A DNA stretch of 15,942 bases from an uncultured Bacteroides sp. (GCA_905201685.1 CAJKOW010000041.1:1-15942); one strand, 5' to 3'; positions 1 to 7,214 are shown, counted from the stretch's first letter. Made by a program: numbers and translations. The notes: generated by a model from the sequence alone, not told the origin.

Positions 1-121
1 ATTTTCATTACATGATTTGCGGCTAATGGAGTCAACCTATTTCAGGACAACACAATTTGTGGTAAAGAAACCTTGTGAAACTCAGCATCCTCTATATGGT
101 CAGTCGGACATAAAAAAATTG

Positions 122-129
122 TATCTTTG
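122..129 (+). promoter_or_regulatory. Putative Bacteroides-type -7 promoter element for the TPR-HTH gene
   Basis: TATCTTTG matches TAnnTTTG, the -7 element of the Bacteroides primary sigma factor. It lies 24 bases before the ATG at 153, which would give a short leader. I see no clear TTTG -33 element at the usual distance, so the call rests on the -7 motif and its position. Bases 1-121 otherwise hold nothing I can name. Confidence 0.5.
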
Positions 130-152
130 TTCCCGAAAAGAGATATACCGAC

Positions 153-1817
153 ATGAAACTGACACATTACCTCCTCCTGTTGCTCTGCTTGTGCTGCCTG
201 TCCTGCGGCTCGCGCACGGACTATCCGAATCTGCTTGTCAAGGCGGACAGCCTGATAGATGCCCGTCCCGACAGTGCCTTGACTCTGTTGCATAGCATCC
301 CTCCTTCGGCCTTAGAAGAGGGCGACCGCATGCGTCACCGGTTGCTAACCGTGGAGGCGGAATGCCGCAACGGACAGATGCCGACCAGCGACTCATTGCT
401 GTTGCCGGTCATCGGCTATTTCCATCGTACCGGTGATGTCTTTTGGGAAGCGCGGGGCGAGTACAACCGAGGATATATTCTCCATAAGCTCCGGCAAAGT
501 GGACAGGCCTTGGAAATCTTTCAGCGAGTAAAGACACTGATGGAACAGTGTGGAAATACCTGGTGGTTAGGACGGACGTATGGAAGGATAGCCTATATCT
601 ATCACAGCCAGGGGATGTATTCGCAAGCCGATTCCCTTTATAGGAAAACAGAGCAGTTGGCTGTACAAGTGGGAGATACTGCATTGTGGTTAGAAACATT
701 GGATAGGAGGAGCGTCCATCTGATAGCTCAAGGAGAGGAACATTACCGGGAAGCGGAAACGCAATTACTGAAGGCTTGTCAATTGGCTCATCACAAACTG
801 TTTTTAAAAAATAAAATTCGTTGTATGTTGACTTTAAGCCAATTGTACAGCTATATGGAGGATGGCAGACGAGCTTTGTGGTTTGCTCGGGAGGCTTGGT
901 TACAGGAACCAGATACTACACGGAAGTACATGTCCGGTCTTCTGGCTGGCGAAGCTTACTATCAGTTAAATCGTTATGATTCTGCTATAATCTGGTTTGA
1001 AAAGACGATTGCGTACCGTCCTTCTTTGGCTGTCCGTTCGGCGGCCTATATGCGTCTGGCAGATATTGCCGAAGAACAGGGGGATGCGGAAAAGGCGTTG
1101 GCCTATCAGAAGAAGTATCAGCAGGCTGAGACTGAACTGACAGAACAGTCGCAGGTAACCGAAATCTGTTTGACAGAGCAGGCGCAGACACATCGGCAGG
1201 AACAGTCGCAAATGAAGCAGCTGATTCTGATTTGTCTGGCTGCGATTGGTGCATTGGCCGTTTGCATTGTGCTGTTGTTGGGACGACGAGCCAGAGAGCG
1301 GAAACGTCTTCGCGGGCAGATGGATGCACTGATGAAGTTCTGGTGGAAAGAACATCGGGCGCTGTTGTCCGCAGAACCGTCAGTGGTTGAGCCGGAAGTC
1401 CTCTTACTGCCTTTCAATGAGCCGAAAGAGACGCACTCCCTGATCGATTTTGACGACTTGGTCAGTCATCTTCGCGAAACGGAACTATATGCCAAGGTGA
1501 CCCGTATTCTTTCTTATCACCAATCCTACAACGACTATGAAGAACATTTCACGGTAGAAGATCAGAATGAACTGCTTAACCTGATTAACCGTTTTACGGA
1601 TGGCTTCATCACCCGTCTGGAAAAACAAGTTTCACTTTCCGAAAAGGACCTTCGTTTTTGCGGGCTCCACTTGTTGGGCTTGTCCACACAGGACATCGCC
1701 ATTCTGTTGGAAAAAGACCGCTCCGGTATATATAAACGTCAGAAACGTCTCCTGCATCAATATTTCCCGGATGCAGGCGATGAAAAGTTGGAAAAGGTGT
1801 TGAAAAGCATCAAATAG
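153..1817 (+). CDS. TPR membrane protein with lipobox, one membrane span and C-terminal helix-turn-helix
   Basis: This 554-residue protein starts with a leucine-rich signal sequence ending in a lipobox-like LSCG with the cysteine at residue 18. Residues about 25-350 form a helical repeat region with TPR-like signatures (pairs such as A..Y...G.Y..A), ending in a glutamine-rich stretch around 323-355. A clear membrane span follows at about 356-377, then a basic RRARERKRLR stop-transfer segment. The C-terminal part (about 380-554) is soluble. It ends in a LuxR-like helix-turn-helix around 492-536, where GLSTQDIAILL precedes the presumed recognition helix. The layout predicts a periplasmic TPR sensor joined through the membrane to a cytoplasmic DNA-binding domain, as in the TPR/HTH regulators common in Bacteroides. 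Lipidation at C18 together with a second membrane span would be odd, so the N-terminus may simply be an uncleaved anchor. Ligand and targets are unknown. The next genes downstream encode two TlpA-like proteins. Function is inferred from architecture alone. Confidence 0.85.
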   Translation: MKLTHYLLLLLCLCCLSCGSRTDYPNLLVKADSLIDARPDSALTLLHSIPPSALEEGDRMRHRLLTVEAECRNGQMPTSDSLLLPVIGYFHRTGDVFWEARGEYNRGYILHKLRQSGQALEIFQRVKTLMEQCGNTWWLGRTYGRIAYIYHSQGMYSQADSLYRKTEQLAVQVGDTALWLETLDRRSVHLIAQGEEHYREAETQLLKACQLAHHKLFLKNKIRCMLTLSQLYSYMEDGRRALWFAREAWLQEPDTTRKYMSGLLAGEAYYQLNRYDSAIIWFEKTIAYRPSLAVRSAAYMRLADIAEEQGDAEKALAYQKKYQQAETELTEQSQVTEICLTEQAQTHRQEQSQMKQLILICLAAIGALAVCIVLLLGRRARERKRLRGQMDALMKFWWKEHRALLSAEPSVVEPEVLLLPFNEPKETHSLIDFDDLVSHLRETELYAKVTRILSYHQSYNDYEEHFTVEDQNELLNLINRFTDGFITRLEKQVSLSEKDLRFCGLHLLGLSTQDIAILLEKDRSGIYKRQKRLLHQYFPDAGDEKLEKVLKSIK

Positions 1818-1822
1818 CCCCG

Positions 1823-1884
1823 TTCCACACCTTTTCCACACTTAGAAGTTTGTGGAAAACTGAAAATTCCACAAAAATTCCACA
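1823..1884. repeat. Cluster of five TTCCACA heptamers (DnaA-box-like)
   Basis: TTCCACA occurs at 1823, 1834, 1867 and 1878 on the plus strand, with one inverted copy, TGTGGAA, at 1851-1857. The two direct pairs are each spaced by exactly 11 bases. The copies at 1832-1840 (TTTTCCACA) and 1851-1859 (TGTGGAAAA) form a perfect 9-bp inverted repeat with a 10-base loop, and each fits the relaxed DnaA-box consensus TTWTNCACA. It lies just after the TPR-HTH stop codon. The 9-bp hairpin has no U-tract, so a terminator role is weak. The motif count and spacing are seen directly; what binds is not known. Confidence 0.6.
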
Positions 1885-1905
1885 ACGTCTGTGCTTTCAA
1901 TGGGC

Positions 1906-1913
1906 TAATTTTG
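1906..1913 (+). promoter_or_regulatory. Putative -7 promoter element for the TlpA-like pair
   Basis: TAATTTTG fits TAnnTTTG. It lies about 70 bases before the ATG at 1985 and just downstream of the TTCCACA cluster. No convincing -33 TTTG is visible. A transcript from here would carry the hairpin at 1928-1964 in its leader. Confidence 0.45.
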
Positions 1914-1927
1914 GAACATTTAAGAGG

Positions 1928-1964
1928 TAACCGCCTGCCCGGAAAGTAGGGGAGGCGTTGGTTA
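1928..1964 (+). other. Leader hairpin upstream of the first TlpA-like gene
   Basis: TAACC (1928-1932) can pair with GGTTA (1960-1964), GCCT (1933-1936) with AGGC (1953-1956), and CCC (1938-1940) with GGG (1950-1952). This leaves a GTT bulge, a one-base bulge and a 9-base loop. The helix lies about 20 bases before the ATG at 1985 and buries the alternative TTG at 1958, which is one reason for choosing the ATG. It is a possible regulatory leader, without further support. Confidence 0.4.
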
Positions 1965-1984
1965 AACTAAAAAACATCTATGTT

Positions 1985-3196
1985 ATGAAAGCCTTGTTAT
2001 ACGTGTTTATGCCGCTGTTCCTATTGGGAAGCTTCCTTCCTCAGCAGGGAAGTGATGAAACCAGAAACGTGACGGTCATTGTACATTTGGACGATGCACT
2101 TTCACAAGTGGAACAGACCGTCTATCTCCACTCATATCTTTCGTGGGTGTCGGGTGGAGAGATGAATATCTGGGACTCGGTACGGACAGAAAAAGGACAG
2201 AAAACAGTGGAACTGCAAGGGCTTTTGCTTCTTGAAAATAGTGTACATGTCACCTTCTCTAAAGAAGGTCCCAATGACTTGGTCGTTTATTTGGTTCCCA
2301 ACGATACGGTGGAGATAGAGGCTTTCTATGATGATATGGATCAGGTCACTTATAGAAAAGCGTTGAAGGGGAAAGTTCATAACGAGATTATAGTATCTGA
2401 CATGAGGACCAGAAGCATGTGGAAAACACGGCATCGGCTAGAGGATGAGGGGAAAAAGGACAGCCTTCTTCTATGGGATCGCATGATGGTGGATTACTAT
2501 TGTAAGGAAGTCAAGCAGAATCCGCATTATGTAGCTGCCAATGCCGCACGGGTGTTTTTGCAGGTTAATTTTAAAGATTACATCAGCGAAGACAGTGTGA
2601 TGGCTTTGAGGCAGTATCTTGCAGAAAAGTGGCCGAACGATATACGAGCCATTCGGAGAACTCAGAAAAAAGTAGATAATTCGCAATCGGAAAGAAGCCT
2701 GAGAACCCGCCGGAGAATCAGTGATGTGAAGAGAGAAAAGGCCGTTTATCAGATGGCCAGAAAGAACACGGAAATAGGGAAAACGCTGTCGCTCAATCTG
2801 GAAAGTGCGGACGGTGGAAAAGTAGCCCTGTCCGACCTGAAAGGGTGCCGCTACATTTATGTGGATGTATGGGCCACGTGGTGTAAGCCCTGTCGTGCTC
2901 AGTTCCCGTACGTCAAGCAGGCTTTGGCGAAGTATCCGCAGGACTTGAAAGTGTATGCCGTCTCCATTGACAACAATCATACCGGGTGGCGCGAAAGTAT
3001 CGTAAAAGACTCTCTGCAAGCTTTTGTCAATGTTATCGGTACGGACAACAACCGGAACCAGCTTCCGGAGGTGGCACGCTTGGGCGTGAAACTGATACCA
3101 CGTTCTTTCCTGCTGGACAACCATTGCCGGATTGTGGCGAAAGACTTGCACGGCGAGGAATTGATACAAACATTGGATAGTCTGATGGCGCAATGA
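1985..3196 (+). CDS. Secreted TlpA-like thiol-disulfide protein (first of a tandem pair)
   Basis: From the ATG at 1985 this is a 403-residue protein with a signal peptide (hydrophobic core about residues 3-18, likely cut near QQGSD). An in-frame TTG at 1958 would add nine residues ahead of the signal and lies in a leader hairpin, so the ATG is preferred. The N-terminal part (about 25-255) resembles the variable DUF4369-type extension common in Bacteroidetes TlpA relatives. The C-terminal thioredoxin fold (about 260-403) has the active site WATWCKPC with Cys300 and Cys303, and a cis-proline in IPRSF (Pro372). Such proteins act in the periplasm as thiol reductases or in redox maintenance; the substrate here is unknown. 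A very basic stretch (RRTQKK...RTRRR, about 224-244) sits before the thioredoxin domain. The stop is 22 bases before the second TlpA-like gene with no terminator between, so the two are probably co-transcribed. A 240-codon antisense frame opposite is a shadow. Confidence 0.85.
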   Translation: MKALLYVFMPLFLLGSFLPQQGSDETRNVTVIVHLDDALSQVEQTVYLHSYLSWVSGGEMNIWDSVRTEKGQKTVELQGLLLLENSVHVTFSKEGPNDLVVYLVPNDTVEIEAFYDDMDQVTYRKALKGKVHNEIIVSDMRTRSMWKTRHRLEDEGKKDSLLLWDRMMVDYYCKEVKQNPHYVAANAARVFLQVNFKDYISEDSVMALRQYLAEKWPNDIRAIRRTQKKVDNSQSERSLRTRRRISDVKREKAVYQMARKNTEIGKTLSLNLESADGGKVALSDLKGCRYIYVDVWATWCKPCRAQFPYVKQALAKYPQDLKVYAVSIDNNHTGWRESIVKDSLQAFVNVIGTDNNRNQLPEVARLGVKLIPRSFLLDNHCRIVAKDLHGEELIQTLDSLMAQ

Positions 3197-3218
3197 AGAA
3201 ATTTACAAATAGAATCTT

Positions 3219-4469
3219 ATGAAAACATTGCTTTCTGCATTTTTATGTTTAACTCTTTTGGCTCTGACTTCAAGTAAAGGCCCTGAAAAGAACTTTTGTA
3301 TTACAGTGACAGCAGATAGTTCCTTATGCATTCCGTCGCAATATGTATATCTTCATTATTTACGTTATAATGAATGCTACATAGAAGATTCGGCTTTGTT
3401 GTCGCCACAAGATAAGACTGTGCATTTGTATGGATTTGTACCCGAACAAGAAATGGTATCTCTTTTATTTGAAAAACAAGGTCCGGGAAAAGTGGATATA
3501 GTTGCAACTCCCGGAGATAGCATTTCTATTCACATCAATGATGCGGATTGGCAAAGTGTGGTTATGAAAAAAGTAGCAGGTTCGCCTGCGACAAATGAAG
3601 AAGCCGATTATTTTAACCGCAGAGACAGCTTGTTACAACAGAGATTTGGCTTATTGGAAAAAATGACTGTCTATCAAACGGATTCAAGCTATCAGGTATT
3701 GACTGCTGAAATTAAAGAAATAGAAGCAAAACTCAGACGTAATGAAATCCAATCTCTTAAAAACACAACTTACCCTTATATAGCATGGTTGCGTGCAGTT
3801 TTATTGTCTGTCAATGATTATGGTGAAGATTCTGTAAAGAAAATGAGAGCAGAAGTCATTTCGCGTTTTCCTCTTTATAAAAAAATGTGGCGACTGAAAC
3901 CCGATAGGAAAAGATGTCCGCCCGGTAGCGAAGAATCGCGCCAAAATCTGGCGAGATTAAGTGCAATACGGGCAAAGAAGAGGGTATTAAAAAACCAAAA
4001 GAAAGAATCGATGCCAGTGAGTCTGGAGATGCAAAATGAACTGGAAGTTACCGGAAGATATGCACTTTGGAATATAGAAGTATCTGATACAAACGACGTT
4101 ACAAGACAACTTCCTATTCAGACAGAGAAATATGTTTTTGTAAACTTTTGGGCTACATGGTGTGTACCCTGTCTGCTCAATTTGAAATTTATCGATCAGT
4201 TGCCAGAGAAATATGGGGAAAAATTGTTGATATACAATATTTCATTGGATAACAACAAAAAGAAGTGGAAAAACACCATCCAAACACTCAATCCTAAAAT
4301 CTATAATTTATCGGGGATAAACAGTCAAGGTGAATTGTATAAAAGCATTGAGCGCTTGCATATAGAAACGGTTCCTGCGAATTATCTGATTGGTCCTGAC
4401 GGGAAAATTCTTTTTGTGGATATATCTAAAAAGAAACTGGTTCATGTGTTAGACAGTATATTCAATTAA
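3219..4469 (+). CDS. Secreted TlpA-like thiol-disulfide protein (second of a tandem pair)
   Basis: This 416-residue protein has a signal peptide (hydrophobic core about 3-17) and the same plan as its upstream neighbour. Its N-terminal extension (about 25-290) ends in a basic segment (RAKKRVLKNQKK, about 251-262). The C-terminal thioredoxin domain has WATWCVPC with Cys315 and Cys318, and a cis-proline in TVPANYL (Pro386) followed by GPDGK. The role is likely periplasmic disulfide reduction or exchange; the partner is unknown. The two proteins share an architecture and a few scattered matches (an HLDD-like start, EKxGP in the N-terminal domain, SxDNN after the first thioredoxin strand). This suggests an old tandem duplication. 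This copy reads noticeably more AT-rich in its middle than the first, and the linker between CXXC residues differs (VP against KP), hinting at a different redox potential. It probably shares the upstream promoter, and its transcript would end in the inverted repeat just downstream. Confidence 0.85.
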   Translation: MKTLLSAFLCLTLLALTSSKGPEKNFCITVTADSSLCIPSQYVYLHYLRYNECYIEDSALLSPQDKTVHLYGFVPEQEMVSLLFEKQGPGKVDIVATPGDSISIHINDADWQSVVMKKVAGSPATNEEADYFNRRDSLLQQRFGLLEKMTVYQTDSSYQVLTAEIKEIEAKLRRNEIQSLKNTTYPYIAWLRAVLLSVNDYGEDSVKKMRAEVISRFPLYKKMWRLKPDRKRCPPGSEESRQNLARLSAIRAKKRVLKNQKKESMPVSLEMQNELEVTGRYALWNIEVSDTNDVTRQLPIQTEKYVFVNFWATWCVPCLLNLKFIDQLPEKYGEKLLIYNISLDNNKKKWKNTIQTLNPKIYNLSGINSQGELYKSIERLHIETVPANYLIGPDGKILFVDISKKKLVHVLDSIFN

Positions 4470-4472
4470 ACA

Positions 4473-4542
4473 AAGTTTCGCCGGGTACAGCCTTCCCGCA
4501 TAGAAATGTGTGCAGGACTTGTGCTGTTACCCGGCGAAACTT
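4473..4542. terminator. Long inverted repeat at a convergent junction, probable bidirectional terminator
   Basis: AAGTTTCGCCGGGTA (4473-4487) and TACCCGGCGAAACTT (4528-4542) are perfect 15-base complements. CAGC/GCTG (4488-4491 with 4523-4526) extends the stem by four pairs past a one-base bulge. The loop is about 31 bases, long for an intrinsic terminator, and flanking T-runs are weak on both strands. The site fills most of the gap between the second TlpA-like gene (plus) and the DUF3332 gene (minus), so termination in both directions is the simplest reading. Confidence 0.6.
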
Positions 4543-4562
4543 GTATTGTTGTATTATAATAA

Positions 4563-5117
4563 TTAGCGGGCTGCGTAGTAAGTGTTCACCATAGCGGCCT
4601 GGCGGGCGGTTGCTACGCCTTGTGCATCCAAGGTGACGTTCATGGCCTCTCCGTTGGGCAGATACATCTGTGCGGTGCCGTCGTTGTTCATTTGCAACAG
4701 TTCGGTGCTTACGCCGTCTGCTACAACGTTCCAAGTGTTGGCCTCTTTGTTATAGATCAATTCCATGGAGAGATTTTCTCCTTCTTTGGTAATGGAGTAT
4801 CCGTTTTCGAGCGTTTTAACCAAATAGTTGCCATTTTCTCCTTTTACTTTCTTGACGTCGCCTACGCTTGCCATCGGATTGCTGCCGCTCCAGAACTCGA
4901 TGGAGTTAATGACTACCACATCGGCCAGATAGCATACTCCATATACCGGGATGATGTTGCATGCCAAGAATACGAGTTCGTTGACAAATTTATTGCCGAT
5001 ACTCTGATTCCAATTAACCAGCTTGCTGTGCAAGCCGAACGAACCAACACAAGAGCTCAAGAGGAAAGCACCGCAAATCATGACGGTAGCTGCCATTTTC
5101 AGATTGATTTTTTTCAT
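4563..5117 (-). CDS. DUF3332 family lipoprotein
   Basis: This 184-residue protein has a lipoprotein signal: basic MKKINLK, a hydrophobic core, then LLSSC with the cysteine at residue 23. The remainder matches my recollection of the DUF3332 family: a GSFGL...NWNQ segment right after the lipobox, a hydrophobic stretch at about 48-72 (FVNELVFLACNIIPVYGVCY), then IEFWSGSNP and a C-terminal beta-rich part with repeated short strands. The biochemical role of DUF3332 is unknown. The predicted location is a membrane-anchored protein facing the periplasm, with one possible re-entrant or membrane-associated hydrophobic segment. It appears to be a single-gene unit with its own promoter motif at 5174-5181, and it converges with the second TlpA-like gene. 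Family assignment is from memory of sequence style and would need a profile search. Confidence 0.8.
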   Translation of the reverse strand: MKKINLKMAATVMICGAFLLSSCVGSFGLHSKLVNWNQSIGNKFVNELVFLACNIIPVYGVCYLADVVVINSIEFWSGSNPMASVGDVKKVKGENGNYLVKTLENGYSITKEGENLSMELIYNKEANTWNVVADGVSTELLQMNNDGTAQMYLPNGEAMNVTLDAQGVATARQAAMVNTYYAAR

Positions 5118-5173
5118 ATGAATTCCTTTTTAATACATAAAACGAAATCGTTTAAAAAAGTTTTATTTTAATG

Positions 5174-5181
5174 CAAATATA
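5174..5181 (-). promoter_or_regulatory. Putative -7 promoter element for the DUF3332 gene
   Basis: On the minus strand this reads TATATTTG, an exact TAnnTTTG match, 56 bases before the start at 5117. A palindrome, AAACGA-AA-TCGTTT (5140-5153), falls in the resulting leader. Confidence 0.5.
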
Positions 5182-5226
5182 GTCTTTTTTGTGATATATG
5201 TATTAGAATACGGGAAGAAAATGGCA

Positions 5227-5279
5227 TAAAATAAAAAGAAGGATGTGCCAAATATAGAAAAAGTGGAATTTGACACACC
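5227..5279 (-). terminator. Intrinsic terminator after dnaJ
   Basis: On the minus strand, 5279-5268 (GGTGTGTCAAAT) pairs with 5253-5242 (ATTTGGCACATC) over 12 base pairs, two of them G-U, with a 14-base loop. A T-rich run (CCTTCTTTTTATTTT) follows at once. It lies 38 bases after the dnaJ stop, the expected place for the end of the grpE-dnaJ operon. Confidence 0.7.
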
Positions 5280-5316
5280 CTTTGGGGGAAGCCATTCGTA
5301 TAGAACGTTGGCTTAT

Positions 5317-6483
5317 TTAGTCGAACAGACTCTTGAATTTCTTGAATATCTTCTCTTTGATGGAAGTGTTGGGCTTGAAGTTATCGGAGTTTTCCATTTC
5401 CTCCAATTGCTTCTTTTCGTCTTTGCTTAATGTCTCCGGAACATATACGCTGATGTTCACCAACAGGTCGCCTGTACCATATCCGTTTACATTAGGCAAA
5501 CCTTTGCCCCGCAGGCGGAGTACTTTTCCCGGTTGTGTGCCCGATTCAATTTTTACTTTCACCTTTCCGTCCACGGTTGGTATTTCAACCGTACCACCCA
5601 AGGCAGCTGTAGGAAAGCTTAAAAGTAGGTTGTAGATCAAATCGTTTTCATCACGGATCAACTCTTTGTCTGCTTCTTCTTCTATCAGAATCAGCAAGTC
5701 GCCCGGAATGCCGTTGTGCTTGCCTGCGTTTCCTTTTCCGCTCATGGAAAGCTGCATCCCTTCGGCGACTCCTGCCGGAATTTTTACGGTTACTACTTCT
5801 TCTCCATAGACAATGCCTTCACCTGCGCATTCTTTGCATTTGTTCTTGATGATTTTGCCTTCACCGCCACAGGTGGGACAGGTGGAACGCGTCTGCATGG
5901 TGCCCAGGATAGTCTGTTGCTTACGGACGACCGTACCGCTGCCTTTACAGGTCGGACACGTTTCGGTTCCTCCGTTGCCTTCGGCGCCGGTTCCGTGGCA
6001 ATGACTACAAGGGACATATTTTTTCAGTTTGAATTTCTTTTCTACGCCCGTCGAAATTTCCTTCAGATTCAGTTTCACCTTAACGCGCAAATCGGAACCC
6101 CGATAACGTCGTTGCTGGGTGCCTCCGTCACTGAATCCGCCGAATCCGCCGCTGAATCCGCCGTGGCCGCCAAAGATGTCGCCAAACATAGAGAAGATGT
6201 CGTCCATTGACATGCCGCCACTGAATCCGCCGAAAGGTCCGCCGTTGCCGGCAGCGCCGCTTACTCCTGCATGTCCGAACTGGTCGTAGCGCGAGCGTTT
6301 TTCGGGGTTGCTTAATACGTCATAGGCTTCGGCTGCTTCCTTGAATTTTTCCTCGGCTTCTTTATCGCCCGGGTTTTTGTCCGGGTGATATTGGATGGCT
6401 TTTTTCCGATAGGCTTTTTTTATTTCGTCCGCAGATGCGTTTTTATCTACACCTAATACCTCGTAGTAATCTCTTTTTTCCAT
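5317..6483 (-). CDS. dnaJ: Chaperone protein DnaJ
   Basis: This 388-residue type I DnaJ is complete. Residues 1-70 are the J domain with the HPD motif at 33-35, which stimulates the DnaK ATPase. Residues about 73-125 form the glycine/phenylalanine-rich linker (GGFSGG repeats). Four zinc-binding CxxCxGxG-type repeats follow: C159/C162 (CSHCHGTG), C176/C179 (CPTCKGSG), C202/C205 (CPTCGGEG) and C216/C219 (CKECAGEG). The C-terminal substrate-binding beta domains fill about 228-360. The protein works in the cytoplasm with DnaK and GrpE in folding and disaggregation. The start lies 12 bases after the grpE stop, so the two form an operon in the order grpE-dnaJ; dnaK is not in the window. A terminator follows. 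No CIRCE operator (TTAGCACTC-N9-GAGTGCTAA) is visible upstream of the operon. Confidence 0.98.
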   Translation of the reverse strand: MEKRDYYEVLGVDKNASADEIKKAYRKKAIQYHPDKNPGDKEAEEKFKEAAEAYDVLSNPEKRSRYDQFGHAGVSGAAGNGGPFGGFSGGMSMDDIFSMFGDIFGGHGGFSGGFGGFSDGGTQQRRYRGSDLRVKVKLNLKEISTGVEKKFKLKKYVPCSHCHGTGAEGNGGTETCPTCKGSGTVVRKQQTILGTMQTRSTCPTCGGEGKIIKNKCKECAGEGIVYGEEVVTVKIPAGVAEGMQLSMSGKGNAGKHNGIPGDLLILIEEEADKELIRDENDLIYNLLLSFPTAALGGTVEIPTVDGKVKVKIESGTQPGKVLRLRGKGLPNVNGYGTGDLLVNISVYVPETLSKDEKKQLEEMENSDNFKPNTSIKEKIFKKFKSLFD

Positions 6484-6495
6484 ATTGTTGCTGCT

Positions 6496-7122
6496 TTATT
6501 CTCCGACTACCACTTTGGCATGACGGATCACTTTGTCATTTAGAGTATAACCTGTTTGAACACAATCCAAGATTTTTCCTTTCAATTCTTCTGTAGGAGC
6601 GGGTATGACGGCGATTGCTTCGTGATAATCCGTGTCCAGTTCCTTGTCTTTCGTGTCGATGGCTTTTACTCCGTTCTGTCCTAACACGTTAATGAATTTG
6701 TTGTAGATCAGTTCGACACCTTCTTTTACAGCTTCTACATCGTTGGCAGCTTCCATATTCTTCAGAGCCCGTTCGAAGTCGTCAACAATGGGTAAAATGC
6801 TGCTGATGCTTTTCTCGGCTCCGTTCAGAATGAGTTCGGCCTTCTCCTTCATTGTCCGTTTGCGGTAATTGTCGAACTCGGCTGACAGACGCAAGTATTT
6901 GTCCTTTTGCTCTTCAAGCTGCTTTTGGGCTTTTTCCAATTCTTGCGAGAGTTGTTCTTCTTGGCTTAAGGAGGCATTTTCTTCCTTTTGCTCTTTAGTA
7001 ACCTCTTCCTGTCCGTTTGGATGGACGTTCTGAGTGTTCTTGTTTTCGTCTCTTTGAGTTTCTTTTTCAGGATTCATATTGTCATTATGCTTATTATTCT
7101 TATAATATGTTTTATCTTTCAT
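6496..7122 (-). CDS. grpE: Nucleotide exchange factor GrpE
   Basis: This 208-residue protein has the GrpE layout. It has a charged, disordered N-terminus (about 1-55), a long coiled coil (about 55-100, EELEKAQKQLEEQKDKYLRL style heptads), the conserved ..AEFDNYRKRT.. segment, and the C-terminal beta domain with QNGVKAI, DxxYHEAIAVIPA and a final GYTLNDKVIRHAKVVV. GrpE dimers release ADP from DnaK. The start at 7122 is preferred because AGGA lies five bases upstream on the minus strand. An internal ATG at 7077 (MNPEKE) would give 193 residues and drop an AT-rich, low-complexity N-terminus. The gene leads the grpE-dnaJ operon and is divergent from the ABC-F gene. The promoter motif is at 7207-7214. 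Confidence 0.97.
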   Translation of the reverse strand: MKDKTYYKNNKHNDNMNPEKETQRDENKNTQNVHPNGQEEVTKEQKEENASLSQEEQLSQELEKAQKQLEEQKDKYLRLSAEFDNYRKRTMKEKAELILNGAEKSISSILPIVDDFERALKNMEAANDVEAVKEGVELIYNKFINVLGQNGVKAIDTKDKELDTDYHEAIAVIPAPTEELKGKILDCVQTGYTLNDKVIRHAKVVVGE

Positions 7123-7206
7123 TTTTCCTAAGGTTTAAGTTGAACATTTTATTGTCAATGTCCTAACAAAAACTTTGCCAAACATGCGGCTTTGTGAAAA
7201 ACGGCG

Positions 7207-7214
7207 CAAAGTTA
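7207..7214 (-). promoter_or_regulatory. Putative -7 promoter element for grpE-dnaJ
   Basis: Reads TAACTTTG on the minus strand (TAnnTTTG), giving a leader of about 80 bases to the grpE start at 7122. No heat-shock operator that I recognise is near. Confidence 0.45.

Noticed and set aside
1823..1884. Chromosomal or plasmid origin at the TTCCACA cluster
   Set aside because: No dnaA, dnaN, rep gene or AT-rich unwinding region is next to it; only two copies meet the relaxed DnaA-box consensus.
1958..1984. TTG at 1958 as start of the first TlpA-like protein
   Set aside because: It adds nine residues before a normal signal peptide and lies within a leader hairpin; ATG 1985 gives a proper signal sequence.
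2471..3193. 240-codon antisense open frame
   Set aside because: It lies wholly opposite the thioredoxin-domain gene, has no recognisable family and follows the codon pattern of the sense gene.
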